From: Synchiropus splendidus
Lineage: Eukaryota; Chordata; Actinopteri; Syngnathiformes; Callionymidae
DNA: 64,000 nt
NCBI RefSeq assembly: GCF_027744825.2
Contig: NC_071342.1
Location: forward strand, 11,675,501 to 11,739,500
Direction: 5' to 3'
The position numbers were made by a program, and so were the translations under genes. Positions 35,501-48,000 of this stretch are shown piece by piece. The notes under the pieces are model-generated. The model saw only the letters and a list, made by a program, of their open reading frames with translations. It was not told the DNA's origin and did no database searches. How positions within the stretch are numbered: position 1 is the first letter of the stretch; the number at the start of each line of letters is the position of its first letter.

Positions 35501-38498
35501 TGTGTCAGTGTCTTTGTTGCCAATAGCTGCTGTGACGACGCGTTGAATTTGCCCACTGTGGGCGTAATGTAGGCCATTAAATCTTATCTAATCTAAACGC
35601 TATGATTATACCACAGACAGTGCCATCTAGTGGCCTTGGAAAATGAGGACTGAGTGACTGACCCATCACTAGCAAGGACCAAGCTTCTCAAATCAATAAA
35701 CAGTGGCGTGCGACCCTCATAGCAACTAATCTAACAGCGCTGTTTCTTGCTCACCTTTGGCAAAGCGTTGACAAATGTTCCAACATTGTCCAGGGTGTGG
35801 TTGACGTCCTGAAAACCATCTTCCACGCTTTGTCTCAGAGCCTGGTTACTTCTGTACATGCAAATGTTGCCAGCGCTGAAAACACAGGCACATCAATCAG
35901 AGGTGTCATTTTGGGATTCTGGAGTGACGCACGCACTCTCCCACACGGGCAGCGAGGCGTTCGTACTCAATCTGCTCTTATTCTGCGCCAATTTGAGAGC
36001 ACGTGATAAAGCCGCCGATTCTCACAAGATAATGACGGTGGTGACGAGCAGACTCCAGTAGAGGGTTCTTCTGCGACACTGAATTGCTGCTGTCTGCTCC
36101 TGATACATATTCCCACCACAGTTGCCACAGCAGCGGCAGCACGCAAGGAAGAAGCCGACAATGGGCATCAGAACGATGTACAGGACTCCGATAGCCGCAC
36201 ACACCAGGAAACCAATTTCATACTGCAGTACCTGAACCAAGAAAACAGTCATTAAGGCCATCATGCTCTGTACTTATGTCAATAGAACACTCGCATATCC
36301 ATCATAGCAGGTCTCAGATTTCAAGGTCAAGGAGCAGAAAAGGGTGTGTCAGTGTTTTCCCATGTGAACTACAAACTCAGCACACAGAAATTCACTCACT
36401 TTTCGGATGACTGCTTGATCTGATGTGATTTTCGGGATGTCCTGGTAAACTTCTTGGATCAGATCTGGAGTGGATGATGTATAGAATGTTTAGAACACAA
36501 CATAGTAGTCAATACACAATTCAAAGAAGAACACTTCCACTCCACTGGTTCTTCTGTTGAGGTTTTGTTCCTTTTTTCTCTCAGCTGCCCTTAAAGTACA
36601 ATGCAACCTCACGCTGTACAAACACATTAATCGGTAACTATTGTCCAAGTGGTAATGCGACACCTTCGTCTATTGGTAGCCAGGAAACCTCCTGGACATG
36701 AAAAGAAAGACAGGATTGTAAACATCAGCAAGTGGCACAAAACATAAATGATATCAAATATGTGTCAAGAGGACTCAAGCACAAGTCAGCAAGACCTCAG
36801 TTTGTGTCATTCCTGCAACTGTGTCACGTCTATTTATCAAGTGTAAATGCAGCTTCTTTATTTATATGGCAGCCGAGCTATTTAATGTGCTGTAGCTGTT
36901 AAAGGTGGTAAAATCGTGTGAATGTTGTGTTTCAATACAAAGAACCATCATGTACTACTCCTTTGAAAGGCACCAGCTGTACAGAATCAATCTATTGGCA
37001 ACTAACACAAAAGATATAGGTCATAAATGACATTGCAGTTCTCATATACACTGTACTTTTGTGTGAAGCAATGCCAAGATTGTGAGCAGAGGAACATAAA
37101 CAGGCCTAGGGCAAGTTGGCGTAAGAAGAAGTACTGCCACGAGAAGGTTGCTAAAGCCCTTAGACAGATCAGACATCATAGGTCTGCCCATCGCCATGAT
37201 CGATGGGATGAACACCGCCATGTGCGGGAGCTACGACACTGGCATGGTGTTTTGGGTGCGGCATTAACGGGCCACTGGTTATCTCCAGGACTGTTGTGCA
37301 AACAGATGTCTGGTGGTGAGGGGAGGGATCAGTCACAGTCACAGAACCCTTGCCCTTTAGAATATTAACTTAGTGGAGTCATAATCTAGAAACTGGAAAG
37401 AGCATTTCCTGATGGGTGAAAAAACATAAAAAGAACTAAATGGGAAGAAAAGCTCAAATGTTGGATATAAGAACAGTAATAAACAAGTGTAATTATGCAA
37501 TGAAATTATAAAAAACATATCGATTTGGCTGCAATGTTTCTGTTTAGAAATGTAATAGTAATAGTACTTCAATAAATGCAGACATTGGATACAGTAATGA
37601 CAACCATGCCGAAAAATAGCCCGAATGATTAAAACGGTGAGTACTTTTAAGACTACTAGTTAAAGTAAAAAGACTGTGCTCCATGATGTTGATGCCAGTG
37701 GAAAGGCAGGTGATGTTTTCTCGAGAAGCACTTGAACCATATTTGTTTTAGCTTGTTTCATTTGGTTTATCCATTTTCCCCTGAGGCGTTTTCACCTTGT
37801 GACTCACTGGCAGCACAATGCAAACCAAAGTGATGGCAGACCGAACAAAACATCCACAGATGCTCAGTCCTTGCTCAACACAGGAGGCAAAATTACATGT
37901 GCTGACTGACGATCCTAGTACAACAAAGCCTTTATGTTAGTGATTATAGAGACACCTGATAGCCAGTGAATGAATGAGCTCTAACTCAGTGGAAATGGAC
38001 AAAGCGTGTCTCAATAACCCCCACGGCACAATGAGGAGCGGGAGAAGGACCAGTCATTGTTTTAACGACTGCTTTCAGAAATAAAGAAGGAAGTTGTTCG
38101 GGAAATAGTCTGACCTACAATGTCACACAAAGAGGTTAAAGAACAGCTACGTTTCAACAATCCCTATTAACTTACTGATTAACCAATCCCCGCCGCCCTT
38201 GTGTGGACACACAACACACTTAATGTGTTTGACCAATGACACGCCACAGATACAGACCTTTAGGGAAGGGCCTTGGCTGCACTGTGCGGAGGAAGGACTG
38301 CACTGGCGCAGATATGAAGGAGGCAGCTGGGTTCTTGCCAGTTGTGTCGTTGTAGTTAGGGTAGGCGATGCCATACTGGATGCGGTCAGGTAAACAGGAA
38401 GCCTGCAGTGGGTTGGTTTGGGCCTGGCTGAGCTGCACCAGTAACACACCCACTGTAGCGATGCTCCACCACCTCTGACCACGCTCACATGGACCCAT
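29581..38498 (-). CDS. Prominin-family five-transmembrane glycoprotein (probably prominin-3), 23 coding exons
   Basis: Coding exons (minus, 5' to 3'): 38498-38258, 36464-36400, 36231-36026, 35875-35755, 34922-34859, 34786-34697, 34374-34187, 34064-33990, 33894-33831, 33765-33621, 33558-33406, 33341-33218, 33150-33062, 32599-32515, 32408-32271, 32191-32123, 32057-31965, 31895-31842, 31600-31520, 31262-31194, 31128-31039, 29776-29664, 29608-29581. All phases agree: 2445 bases, 814 residues (human PROM1 865). Prominins are cholesterol-binding membrane proteins of microvilli and other protrusions. Visible: signal peptide, VQPRPFP, TM1 about 106-135 followed by CCRCCGNCGG, TM2 about 160-175, loop with sequons (NHT, NTS, NLT), TM3 about 424-447, TM4 about 476-496, VYSDC, NIS, TM5 about 771-796 ending KLAKYYRRM. 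The cytosolic tail is only about 20 residues. Introns at 33-34 kb are 62-67 bases. Paralogue 3 is inferred from location; prominin-1 or -2 cannot be excluded without a tree. Confidence 0.9.
35278..35665. mobile_element. Two worn copies of the palindromic MITE-like family in a prominin intron
   Basis: At 35278-35325: ggtgtcctaattttgtctta and ggtggcgctc. At about 35606-35665: cagtgccatctagtggcctt followed by ggaaaatgaggactg, in the order seen at the right end of the copy at 1779 (gccatctagtggactctaaa, aattaggacactg). The core gtgccatctagtgg is at 35620-35633. They sit between the exons ending 34922 and 35755. Confidence 0.5.
36664..36691 (-). other. Candidate 28-base alternative exon in prominin intron 1
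   Basis: The minus strand has a strong acceptor (a pyrimidine-rich tract ending ccag) before GAGGTTTCCTGG and a weak donor (GAAG|GTGTCG). It would encode EVSWLPIDE and ends in the phase needed by the next exon. Simple insertion after the first coding exon breaks the frame (28 bases). It could therefore be used only with another upstream exon or donor, or it may be a decoy. The main model skips it, which gives a better match (FPKDLIQ against FPEDTLR of human PROM1). Confidence 0.25.
37020..37400. other. Unrecognised open stretch inside prominin intron 1
   Basis: A 113-codon + strand frame (37027-37368) and an alternative frame with GLPIAMIDGMNTAMCGSYD overlap. Neither resembles a family I know, and both are closed by stops. 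It may be a worn transposon fragment. Confidence 0.25.
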
Positions 38499-39699
38499 GA
38501 CGACCGCTTAAGAGGATGAACTCGTATGGGCTCCGACCACTGGGTTATGAAGCCACCAACTCATGGGAGCAAGCTGGAGAGAGGATTAAAACCAACCAAT
38601 GAAAACAGGCCGAAAAAAGACTCTTTATTTACACATTCACTTCCGGCTTGGGCTGGTATCAGGTATGAGATATTATTTTTCACAACCACTTCCTGTTTTG
38701 TCTAAACTCAAAAACTCAATACAATATGGTTCCAAGCCAAGAAGGTAATTCGATTTTCTTGTTCTGACTGTCAGGAATACAAATTTAGTGCAATATTTGG
38801 GCTCTTGAAACATCAACTGCAAAAAAAAACAATAGTTTGATTCAAGCATATGAGCATGAAAAGATTTCCATGTTAAAATACGGCGCTATATTGGCTGTCC
38901 GAGAACGTGGCCTCACAGCAGGAGATGCTGATTCCAAACAGTGTTGCAACACTGTGTGTACAACAGGATGACACATACTTAGTGATCAGAATAATGTTTG
39001 CCCAAGTAAGGATGGGACTTTCCGTGCTGACCAAAGATTCATTTGGTGCCACATTCACACTCTAAAACACTCCATAGGTAGCTTCAAATGGAAATAACAA
39101 ATTGGCTCATGATTTTGATATAAAAAGCTCATAAATAAAGTGGAATTACAGGTTCCTAACCAATATGAGTGGTTTGTGAAAACCAAGTTATGATGTGGGA
39201 CGGCCAGTTCCCCAGGAAACCCACAGAGCACATGGAAGATGATTTAAAACTGGTGATGTTGCTCAATCTGGGCTGGACACAAACATATTTGAACCCCAAA
39301 TAACAGTCGATAAGGACACAAACTTGCACACACACACATATCAGAGAGCCATTTCAATCTATTCGCAGAATCTTTGTTAATAGTAACGTGACATGGTAAA
39401 GAACTAAATAAACATATCTAGTTTGAGTTTTGTTCTATTTGCCCATCAGGCGGAGAAAAGCTAATAAAAATGCTCCGGCTATAACACAGAATAACACAGC
39501 TGTTGTAATGAAGCATGACACCTCCCTCAAAGCAAATAATTCACAGCCCACATGCATATACTTATTTAAAAAGATGAGTCATCTGAAGCAAATACTAAAA
39601 AAGGATGGCAAGATGACTGGGAAGTTCTAAAAAGTTCAAATTCCCGCTTGACATCCCACAACAACACACAACACTTGCCTCTGATCTCTGTCCACTCAC

Positions 39700-39856
39700 C
39701 TTTCATGGCTCGAGCCTGAAGTCCAGTTTCAATGACCTTCGTTGAGCGGTTTGTGGCGCCAACGCTCCTGCAGAAACTTGATCAGCCCTGCAAGTCGCAG
39801 TTGGCTCTGTGCGGGTCTTCAGAGATCTGGGAAAGAAGAACTAGACAGAGTGGTGT
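39700..39856 (-). other. First exon of the prominin gene (5' UTR, possibly an upstream start codon)
   Basis: A near-perfect donor (ATGAAAG|GTGAGTGG) lies at 39700/39699. Joining it to an acceptor at 38506 (cctcttaag|CGGTCGTCATGG) puts ATG AAA in frame with the ATG at 38498 and adds MKAVV to the N-terminus. The exon's 5' limit is set from the TATA box and is approximate. Confidence 0.55.
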
Positions 39857-39880
39857 GGGAGGAGGGGAGGAGGGAGGGTC

Positions 39881-39887
39881 TTATATA
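39881..39887 (-). promoter_or_regulatory. TATA box of the prominin gene
   Basis: The minus strand reads GACTATATAAGACCC, placing transcription start at about 39850-39857, roughly 150 bases before the first donor site. This position fits the first-exon model independently of the splice evidence. Confidence 0.6.
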
Positions 39888-42410
39888 GTCAGAAACAGAG
39901 AGAGGGAGGGGTGTCGGTAAGACGGGATGTGAATGCTTCAAGGAAGTACACAGGAAACCTTGGGGAAAAAATACGGCGACCTCATTTCTCACCTGGGTTC
40001 CAGGATTGTGATCACTTGTCAGGAATATTTATACACTTTATGATCATCACATTAAAGTTAAAGCAAGGTTAAAGGTGAAAACAGAGGTGAGTTTTGATGT
40101 TTTAACTTCCTCTCCAATAAAACAATCCAATTGGAAGATGCCAGTTACATTAAAAGGAAGTTATAACTGGGCACTTCCCAAAAACAATCAATACACTCTT
40201 TGTTCCTACAGTGCGAATAGTGATGGGTGAACTCCACGACTGTGTATTACTTTGCTGAGCCAAGAAGCTACTGATATAAAAAGTCAAGAACCTCAAGAAG
40301 TGACTGAGTTGCATTCTCACAGTCACACAGTGATTTGGCATCTGAGGACTGGGATTATAATCTTCATCTTTTCATTTGATCGGCCCATGTTCTGCAAAGT
40401 AGTGAAACAAGTGACAGCAAAGAAGGAGGAGAGTCAAAACAATTAAATAGTTCACGCTTACAATCTGTTTTTGGACACAACAGAGATGAGCTCCCCTCAA
40501 TTGTTTTAAATGACAAATAGAACAGCTGGAGTCGTAAAAAATTCACACACTAACAGCAACATCCTACACTGTTGGTGTGAAGGTTTTATGGAGTCTTTTG
40601 TGTTAGAGGAAAGAAAAGGAGTTCCATTTCTGTGCTCAGTCAGTACGTCATTTTTGCTCTGTATTTATGCTGCTGCTAATTGTTAATTCCCCACTTTGGG
40701 ATTAAAAAACAACATCATCGCTTCTGTAATCCACACGATAACCAGTCAGAATAGAGGCAACCGAAACATACATCCAAGCCTGGGATGATTTCCGCCTGGA
40801 TTAAAATGACTAGCAAGCAACTCCTATATTACTAGGTAGATTATTTTACATCTCCAAATATATATATACTAACATAAATGCTATTTCATGAAATGACCCT
40901 CAAACTACCTGCTCTTGACAGATGAAACTCATTTTTTGCAAAACACTATTTTATGTTGACCCTCCAGTCGGTTGACTATTATATATGTATTCCACCTCTA
41001 ATATAACAAAGCTACAAGCAAACTTCTGTTGATGAACAATATGCTCAGTACAACATCTGCTCAGCACTCACAATCAGCCGAAGCCACTCCAAGTAAATAT
41101 ATATATATATAGAATCAATAATGACATTAAAATAACTCACCTGACCTTGAAGAGGTTTGTTTTCAGGAAATCATCTTCCGAAACTTCCATATATGTCTGA
41201 TGTGGTTTCACTTAAAAATAGCACATTGTAATTCCTTCCATGAATTTGAATGTGTTTTCCCTTTCGCCGGAGTCGATGCAAATACAGCGGGCAGTCACGC
41301 TCCGAGGTTCTTGACTCCTCTCTCTTGGTCGTGTGCCCAACATTCCTCCTAGTTAACTGCTCCAGTTAAGGGATGATCCTTTAATCAGCTGGACGGAGCT
41401 GAAGGCTTTGCACACACAGACTTTTTATGCACTTTTATGTCTGTTACTTATTTTTTGTGAACAAAACTTTCATCAATAACGGTCCAATGGAGATGTGATT
41501 GAAAGGGCAAATCACGCTTTTCTTGAGCTTAAACAGCATCAATATGAAATGGCAACAACAATAACAGTAAGACAAAACTCTGATATAAGTAAATCAATAC
41601 CACCAATGATACACCACAGCATTTTCATTGAAACAAGATCAGTGAAATGTACTTGATTCTGAAGTCATCAAGATATTCAGAGTAGACAGTGTTTAGGGAC
41701 CAGATGAAAAGTGGGATTTAATAGGTCACAACTAGCAGAGAGTGGAATAAAATGGACGCCTGGAAATCCTCATTTCCACTGAATTGGTGACTTCTGAGAA
41801 GCAAGAGGAGCTGACATGGCATATGGTTATAGTCTATATATATATATATATATATATAGGCGACGGAACTAAATCACAAGGTAGTGTAAACAGAGTCACA
41901 AGCTTATTCTGAAAGAAGGTTTAGGGACTGGAATAGACGCAAGCGGAGAATGCACAAACAAGATGGGCACTTGAGAAAATTCGCGGACTCAACAGCGCCA
42001 TCTGATGGATATTGCAGTCAAAGTAGAGTATAAATGTGTTTTAGATACCGCCTGCTCGCACACAAAACTGCTGGTCGTATGTAAAGCAGAAAACAAAGAA
42101 TGTACTTCACATCCTAAGCTTGTTGAGAATCTTTGCATCTGTTGACAACCCCTAAGTGGAAATGTTGTGGTCTATAGAACATCACAAATTTCTTGTGTCC
42201 ATGGCGTCATCTATTGAACTCAAACTTATGTCGAAAAAGTGTTTTCACCACTTTTCAAGAACTATTATATTGTGGGGAAATTAAACTGGGCTAGTTATCT
42301 AAGACAATGCAGGTTCATTTTATCCAATTAGTTGGAATTTATTTTCCATTAAAAACGTCAGTATATCATGAAAGCAATAATGACAACACACTTTTTTTTT
42401 TCTAAATGTG
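39888..42410. other. Intergenic between the prominin gene and ldb1
   Basis: Short AT runs at 41097-41111 and 41835-41858, and a worn CTCF-like core gcgccatctgatgg at 41995-42008. No coding exon or RNA gene is seen. Regulatory sequence for the prominin promoter would lie here. Confidence 0.45.
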
Positions 42411-42414
42411 GTTA

Positions 42415-42420
42415 TTTATT
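42415..42420 (-). terminator. Candidate distal polyadenylation signal of ldb1
   Basis: TTTATT on + is AATAAA on minus. If used, the ldb1 3' UTR would span about 2.6 kb (42.4-45.0 kb), a stretch with no competing gene. Other weaker signals lie in between, so the true end is uncertain. Confidence 0.3.
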
Positions 42421-45001
42421 TTGTGCATCTGATATGTTTTCAGACGGATCAGGGATCTACAACAGCAAAAAAAAAAATGGCTATCAAATATCAGTTGACT
42501 GTGACCAAACTGACCCACCAAGCTGGATGGACTGAGCAAAAACGAAATGTAGCAAACCAAGAGATGAGCATCAAACAGCATTAAAGTATTCACCGACTCC
42601 TCCATACTTTGTCACACGTACTGTACAGGTGGGTTAGACCTAAAATAGCATGTCAGTACATAGAAAAATAAATAGTTTGCTAAAATGAGGGCAACAATTT
42701 TCCATCAGTGATTGTACCATTAGAAATCACATTTAAGGAAAACAAAAAAAAATGTCTGAAGTAATTTCATCTCTTTACATTAGATTGAGTTTAAAGTCTA
42801 GGGAGGAATACATAGAATAACTTTTACAGAAATGACTAGCTAAAAAATATACAAGCACAGACACAAACATGAGTAAAGCCAACAAAAGTATTCTTCATTA
42901 AACAAACAGCGCAGTGTATTCAATATCTTTACATGTAGCTCCTTGGTCTGCAGCTTTCTTAAGTGTGATTAAAAACATTTCTGGGAAAACTTAATACAAA
43001 AGTCTTTTTTTCATATCTTACACTTGTGTCAAAATGTACTTTTAAAATATTTTCGAGTAGCAAATTTGCGTTTTTGATGTCACCTTTCAACACAGCGCAT
43101 CCCCAGAGAGAAAACAAAAGGAACCACAAAGACGAGATCTGAACCAGGTGGTTGTTGGGGATGTACAGGGAAGGTTTCCAGGCCACAACCACTTGACACT
43201 CTTTTCAATCTATTCACACTCGCATATCTTAAGTTGCATATCACATGTACTATTGACATGTGCAAGCTGGTGTGATCGTCAAGTCGTGTGCGTGCACTGC
43301 AGTTAATGTAGTTCACTTTATTGAAGGAAAATTTATCACACATGAAGGACAACTTAGCACAAATGCAGTAGCAGGTTTTGTACAACTCCAGCTTCCACTG
43401 ATGACTCATTTTGCAGTCAACTGAGATGGATCATTCCCAATTCTTCCCATACACTAGGTACCACTTGTCAAGTACACAGTCTGAAAAGAAATGTCATTAA
43501 CCTTAATACAGATTCAATTGGCAAGGCACATTTTCTGCAATATCTGATTCCATCTTTAAGATAAACAAAAGGTAATTTCTGAAATGTACTCTCATACTCC
43601 CAATGATTTTCAACAGTCAGGCTTTTGAAATATTTCAGAGCAATAAAACAGGGTTTTATAGATTAAAAAAAAAAACGATTTATACGTCTAAACTTCAATT
43701 AATCCAATTTCAAATTTTCATCATTTCACAATGAAATGTTTTGGTGGCTGTGACCTGAAAAGCAAGCCTTGTCCTCCTTCCAAACTGAAAGCCAAACTGG
43801 ACCTGGTGACACTGTGATGTCCGACACAGATGTTGTAATATCAAGCATAGACTTACATAAAAGTTATCAACATCACAAGAAGAATGACCTAACACCGATA
43901 CTTATACATCAATACACTGCAAGATTTTGATGGTTTACAATTCTTACACCAGCATTAATAGAAATGAAATTCAAAAGAAAAATACACAGTCAATTAATAA
44001 GAAAAATAGATTGGAGTAAATAGTTAAAACAGTGCAAAGAATAATCTGGGGTGTTTGTATGCTTGTCTGTTTTTTTTAGAAATTGTTTATAAAAAATAAT
44101 GAAAATAAAAAATAAAAACATAGAAAATGAAAACACACTGTATCTGTAGCGGTGCTCTGATCCAGACAGGCCACGTACCACGTCTTTCCAGTACCACAAT
44201 GTTTTTGAAGAGGATGTTGGCAAACTGTCTGGGTGTATGGTTGGTGTGTTGGTGTGTTGGAGCGTGTGTGTGTGTGTGTGTGTGTTTGTGTTCATTTGTC
44301 AATAAGACTGTGGATGTGGGTTAAAGATTTTGCGTAGTGGTTCTCAACTCCGGTCTTCAAGCTCCGGCACTGTACAGGTTTTTGTTCCAACCAGGTCCTA
44401 CAAAAACAAATATTGAGTTTTTAAAAACTGGTTGTTCAATTCTGACCCTCAGAGTGCACACAGTTACCTGCAAACAGAAATTAGTTAAATGAAGCTAGAC
44501 AGCCCTTTTCTTTCCTGTGACAGTATCACAACCGAAGCGTTGAGGTGCATCGTTGAAGAGGAAAAGTCACGCCAGAGACCCGAGGTTGGAACAAGAACCC
44601 TCTGACCATGTCGCCATGGCAAGCACTTGAACAGGAAGAGCGACTTTGACTTCATCGCACAGGTTAACGGGTGAGGGAGGTAAAAAACATACCACCAGTC
44701 TCATCAAATCCCCGAGAGGACTAGCTGGAGCTGACGAAGGCCAAGGCTGAGCACCACTGAGCTTATGCAACAAAGTGTGCGAGCTAAAGAGGGATTGAGC
44801 TGAAGCGCTCCTTCATGTTACAGCTCTGAGCTTTTAAAGACCATCGACTAGCACCTGGAACATTCTACTCTGCTTCCACTTTGGCAACACTTTACAAAAA
44901 AGAACAAAAGCAAAGTGAACATAAGTGCTTAAGGCCCCAGTCCTCAAATCTCTTCTCACTAGTGTTTGCACTGGTGGATCCCAGTACACTTTAAGTACAC
45001 T
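42421..45001 (-). other. Probable ldb1 3' UTR
   Basis: No coding exon is present. The stretch includes a (TG)11 run at 44264-44285 and a repeat fragment at about 44330-44400 reading gtggttctcaactccggtct and acaggtttttgttccaacca, a common fish repeat end. Assignment as 3' UTR rests only on position and on the candidate signal at 42415. Confidence 0.35.
44330..44400. repeat. Fragment of 'ggttctcaactccgg' dispersed repeat
   Basis: The order gtagtggttctcaactccgg, caagctccggcactgtacag and gtttttgttccaaccagg matches a repeat I recall from many teleosts. It lies in the presumed ldb1 3' UTR. Confidence 0.55.
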
Positions 45002-48000
45002 CTACTGGGATGACTGGGAGTTGTCATTTTTGCCCTCCTGACTGGAAGGAGCTTTGTTGTTCCAGGGCGAGTGAGCCCCGAGCGCAGGGGAGCCGTTGAA
45101 ACTGTCCTCGTCTTCCAGGCCATTCACGTCATCGTACTGTGTGTTCTCCAGGCGCGTGATGAGACGCTCGTCCTCGTCACCAAACTCCCCTCCCATCAGA
45201 GTGGGCTCTCCCACCATCATCACGTCCTATAGGGGACAGTAAGGGCCAGTTCATATTATCCCCATCGCACCGGGGGTCGGTGGAAGACTGGCTGCGTGGA
45301 AGAGTCGCTATAACAGCTGCCTGTGTAACTGGGATTCACAACTTTCACCAGCGCCTCCGCAAGTTCAACAGCATTACGTCCAGTCTACGTTTAGAAACGT
45401 GGGACAGGGGCTCCCCCTACTGGTCAGTAGCGGGCAACCCTGATCCACCAGTGCTGCATCAAGTGCAAGGGGTTCATCATTCCACCTCGGGTCTCATTCG
45501 CACAAAACGCCCCAATAAAGAAAGCAGGTCTCCATGAACGAAAAGATAAATTAGGTGGGTCAGGAAAGAAAACTTAACTGCCCCTCATAGAATTATGACA
45601 TATTTTGCGATGGATGTGACCCACAAACATGGCCCCAAAAGACCCATCACTGGTTCACATCACAAGGTCTTATCAGCTCCACCAACCTACCTTCAGATCT
45701 CATCCACACTAAATACCAAACAACCTTTGAAGCACTTCTTTGCTTAGCGTGGAAGTGCAGCTAGCAGTGAAAGTAGGAATTGCTAATGTACCTGGTTGGA
45801 GAGAGAAAAGTTGTTGGCTGGACTCTTCTTTTTGCTGTTGCTGTTGTTATTCGCGCCACCGCCTGTGCTCACCGTGCTCCCGCCCGACACCTTCCTTTTC
45901 CGCCGTTTGTTTGGTGCTTGTCTGGCTGGCTCAGCTGCAAATTCAGAAAACAATTTAATATCTCAAAAAGCAAGATTCTGTGGGAAATGTTTGTGTATGT
46001 ATTTAGGACCACCTGTGTTACCTGGAGGGGCTACCATTCTCTGCCACTTCTGGAAGAGACAAGTTTTCAGACAGTCTCGGGGGCTCAAGCTGTACGTCTT
46101 GTGTCGAGACATGAGCTCTTGCATCGGCTCCAAAATAACACACAACTGAAACCAGAACAAGACATGAATACAGTGCTGCTGATGAAGTGACAGAACTCAA
46201 AAACAAAATCTAGACTACATTGATACTCACACGGAGGTAGTTGAGCGTGGAGTTGGACAGCCCACATCTGGTGATGTTTTTAGCCAGCTGATCCAGCATC
46301 TGGGGATCCTACATTCAAGATGCAACATAGGCACACTGTAACTGCATGTAGACTTAGCAAAATGTGAACTGTAATGTTGCATTATGTCTCACATGCATAG
46401 CCAGAATACTTCTGGGCAGGACTTCTCTGTGTTGCCTGATGCTGAAGTGCCATGTCTTAATCCGCATCATGTCATCAAACATGAACTCCAGGTAGAGGCG
46501 GCCCTCCACACAAACCTGATTTGGAAGTGAAATTAACACCTTCAGCAAGAGAAGTAAAAAGCTATTGATCCCATACTGAGCAAAAAACAGTACCTGCGTA
46601 AACATGGGTTTGCCATTCTGGGTTACCATGGTGCACTGGTCACAGTCCAGAGAAACAAAGTTACTGTGGAAGGATTCCTTTGGATGCTTCAAGACGTAAA
46701 ACAGCTCTGTGGCACCGCCTTCAAAGATACTCCGAAAATATCTGGGAATCAACGTCCTGCCAATTGCTATTAGAAACACACATAAAATAAATTAGAAGGA
46801 GCTTATGCAACTCATTCACCACATACAGCATTTCTGGCTGAACCTTCAGTTGCAAAAAAAAGCAGAAATGGAAGGAATTAATTTTGAAATAAATGACTCT
46901 CCTTCAATGACAACTTGCACAAGCAGGTAAGAGTAATTGTTTATTTTTACAGGTCTTCTCAAGATTTCAACATTGTGTCTCATAAACTAAACTACTTAGG
47001 AGCTAAAGACAAACAAATTGATGAGTAAAAGCAGGGACCTTTAAGCAAGGTTGTTTGGAATTTGAACACTGCTATTGTGTTTTGGTTCCAAACAAGCTCA
47101 CAATGCATACAATTCACAACATTACTAACAACTGCAAAGCAGTGTGTTCAACCTTAAGAAGCTTGTTGCGGAATTCATCTTACTGTATCGTTTGGGTCCA
47201 TCCTCCAGGCAGAACGTAATCGTGAGCATAGCATCATCTTCAAAGAACTCTGTTGTAAAGGCGTCCCACCAGAGATTATCACAATCCTGAGAGAAGGAAT
47301 ACCCGTTACACTTCATTAAAAAAATACGGGTCACTTGAAGTCAAACAGCAAAAAGTTAAATAAGGACATGGTCAAGTATGTTTTTTTAACACCGAGCTTA
47401 GATATTTTTGACAATTCTTTTCTCTGAGGTGGAAGGAAGCCAGTATAGTATGTGTTACTATAATGGAAGTAGGGTACACTGGCAGAAGAAGGGCCGGCCG
47501 AACCATGCCTACTGGCAAATAACAGTTGGCTTTCCAATTACATTCGAGCTAAGCAGATAATCCTATTAAAACCTTCAATGTAAATTAAGCCAGAGTGTTC
47601 CTCGTTATTTCTCACAAAATCTGAGTGTGGTTTACTCAAAATTAATCAACTTTAAAAACCTCAAGAAAGCTTTATCAAATCAAAAGTCAAACACAAAACA
47701 TGACGTACCTCCGTCCAATTCTGTAGCCGTTTGTTCAGTTCATATATCCGGTAATCTGTCTGGTTCCCATAGGGAGTGGGTCTCCTGAGAGAACAGAATT
47801 ATTAGAAGAATAATGAAATGTGAACGTTATTTAAGCATTTCCATGCCAGCATTTGCTAGGATTAAAAACATCAATTGAAAAAAAAGAAGGGTGCATCATT
47901 CTCACTCTCAAAAATTGCATGGTATTTTCCCTCAGCAGCTTTTATCTGTTTTCAATAGGTTGCATTCTTGTAGTGATGATGATGTTATCATTTACATAGA

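Noticed and set aside
37027..37368. 113-codon frame in prominin intron 1 as a nested gene
   Set aside because: It is arginine/histidine-rich without any motif, and an overlapping frame looks equally protein-like; at best a transposon relic.
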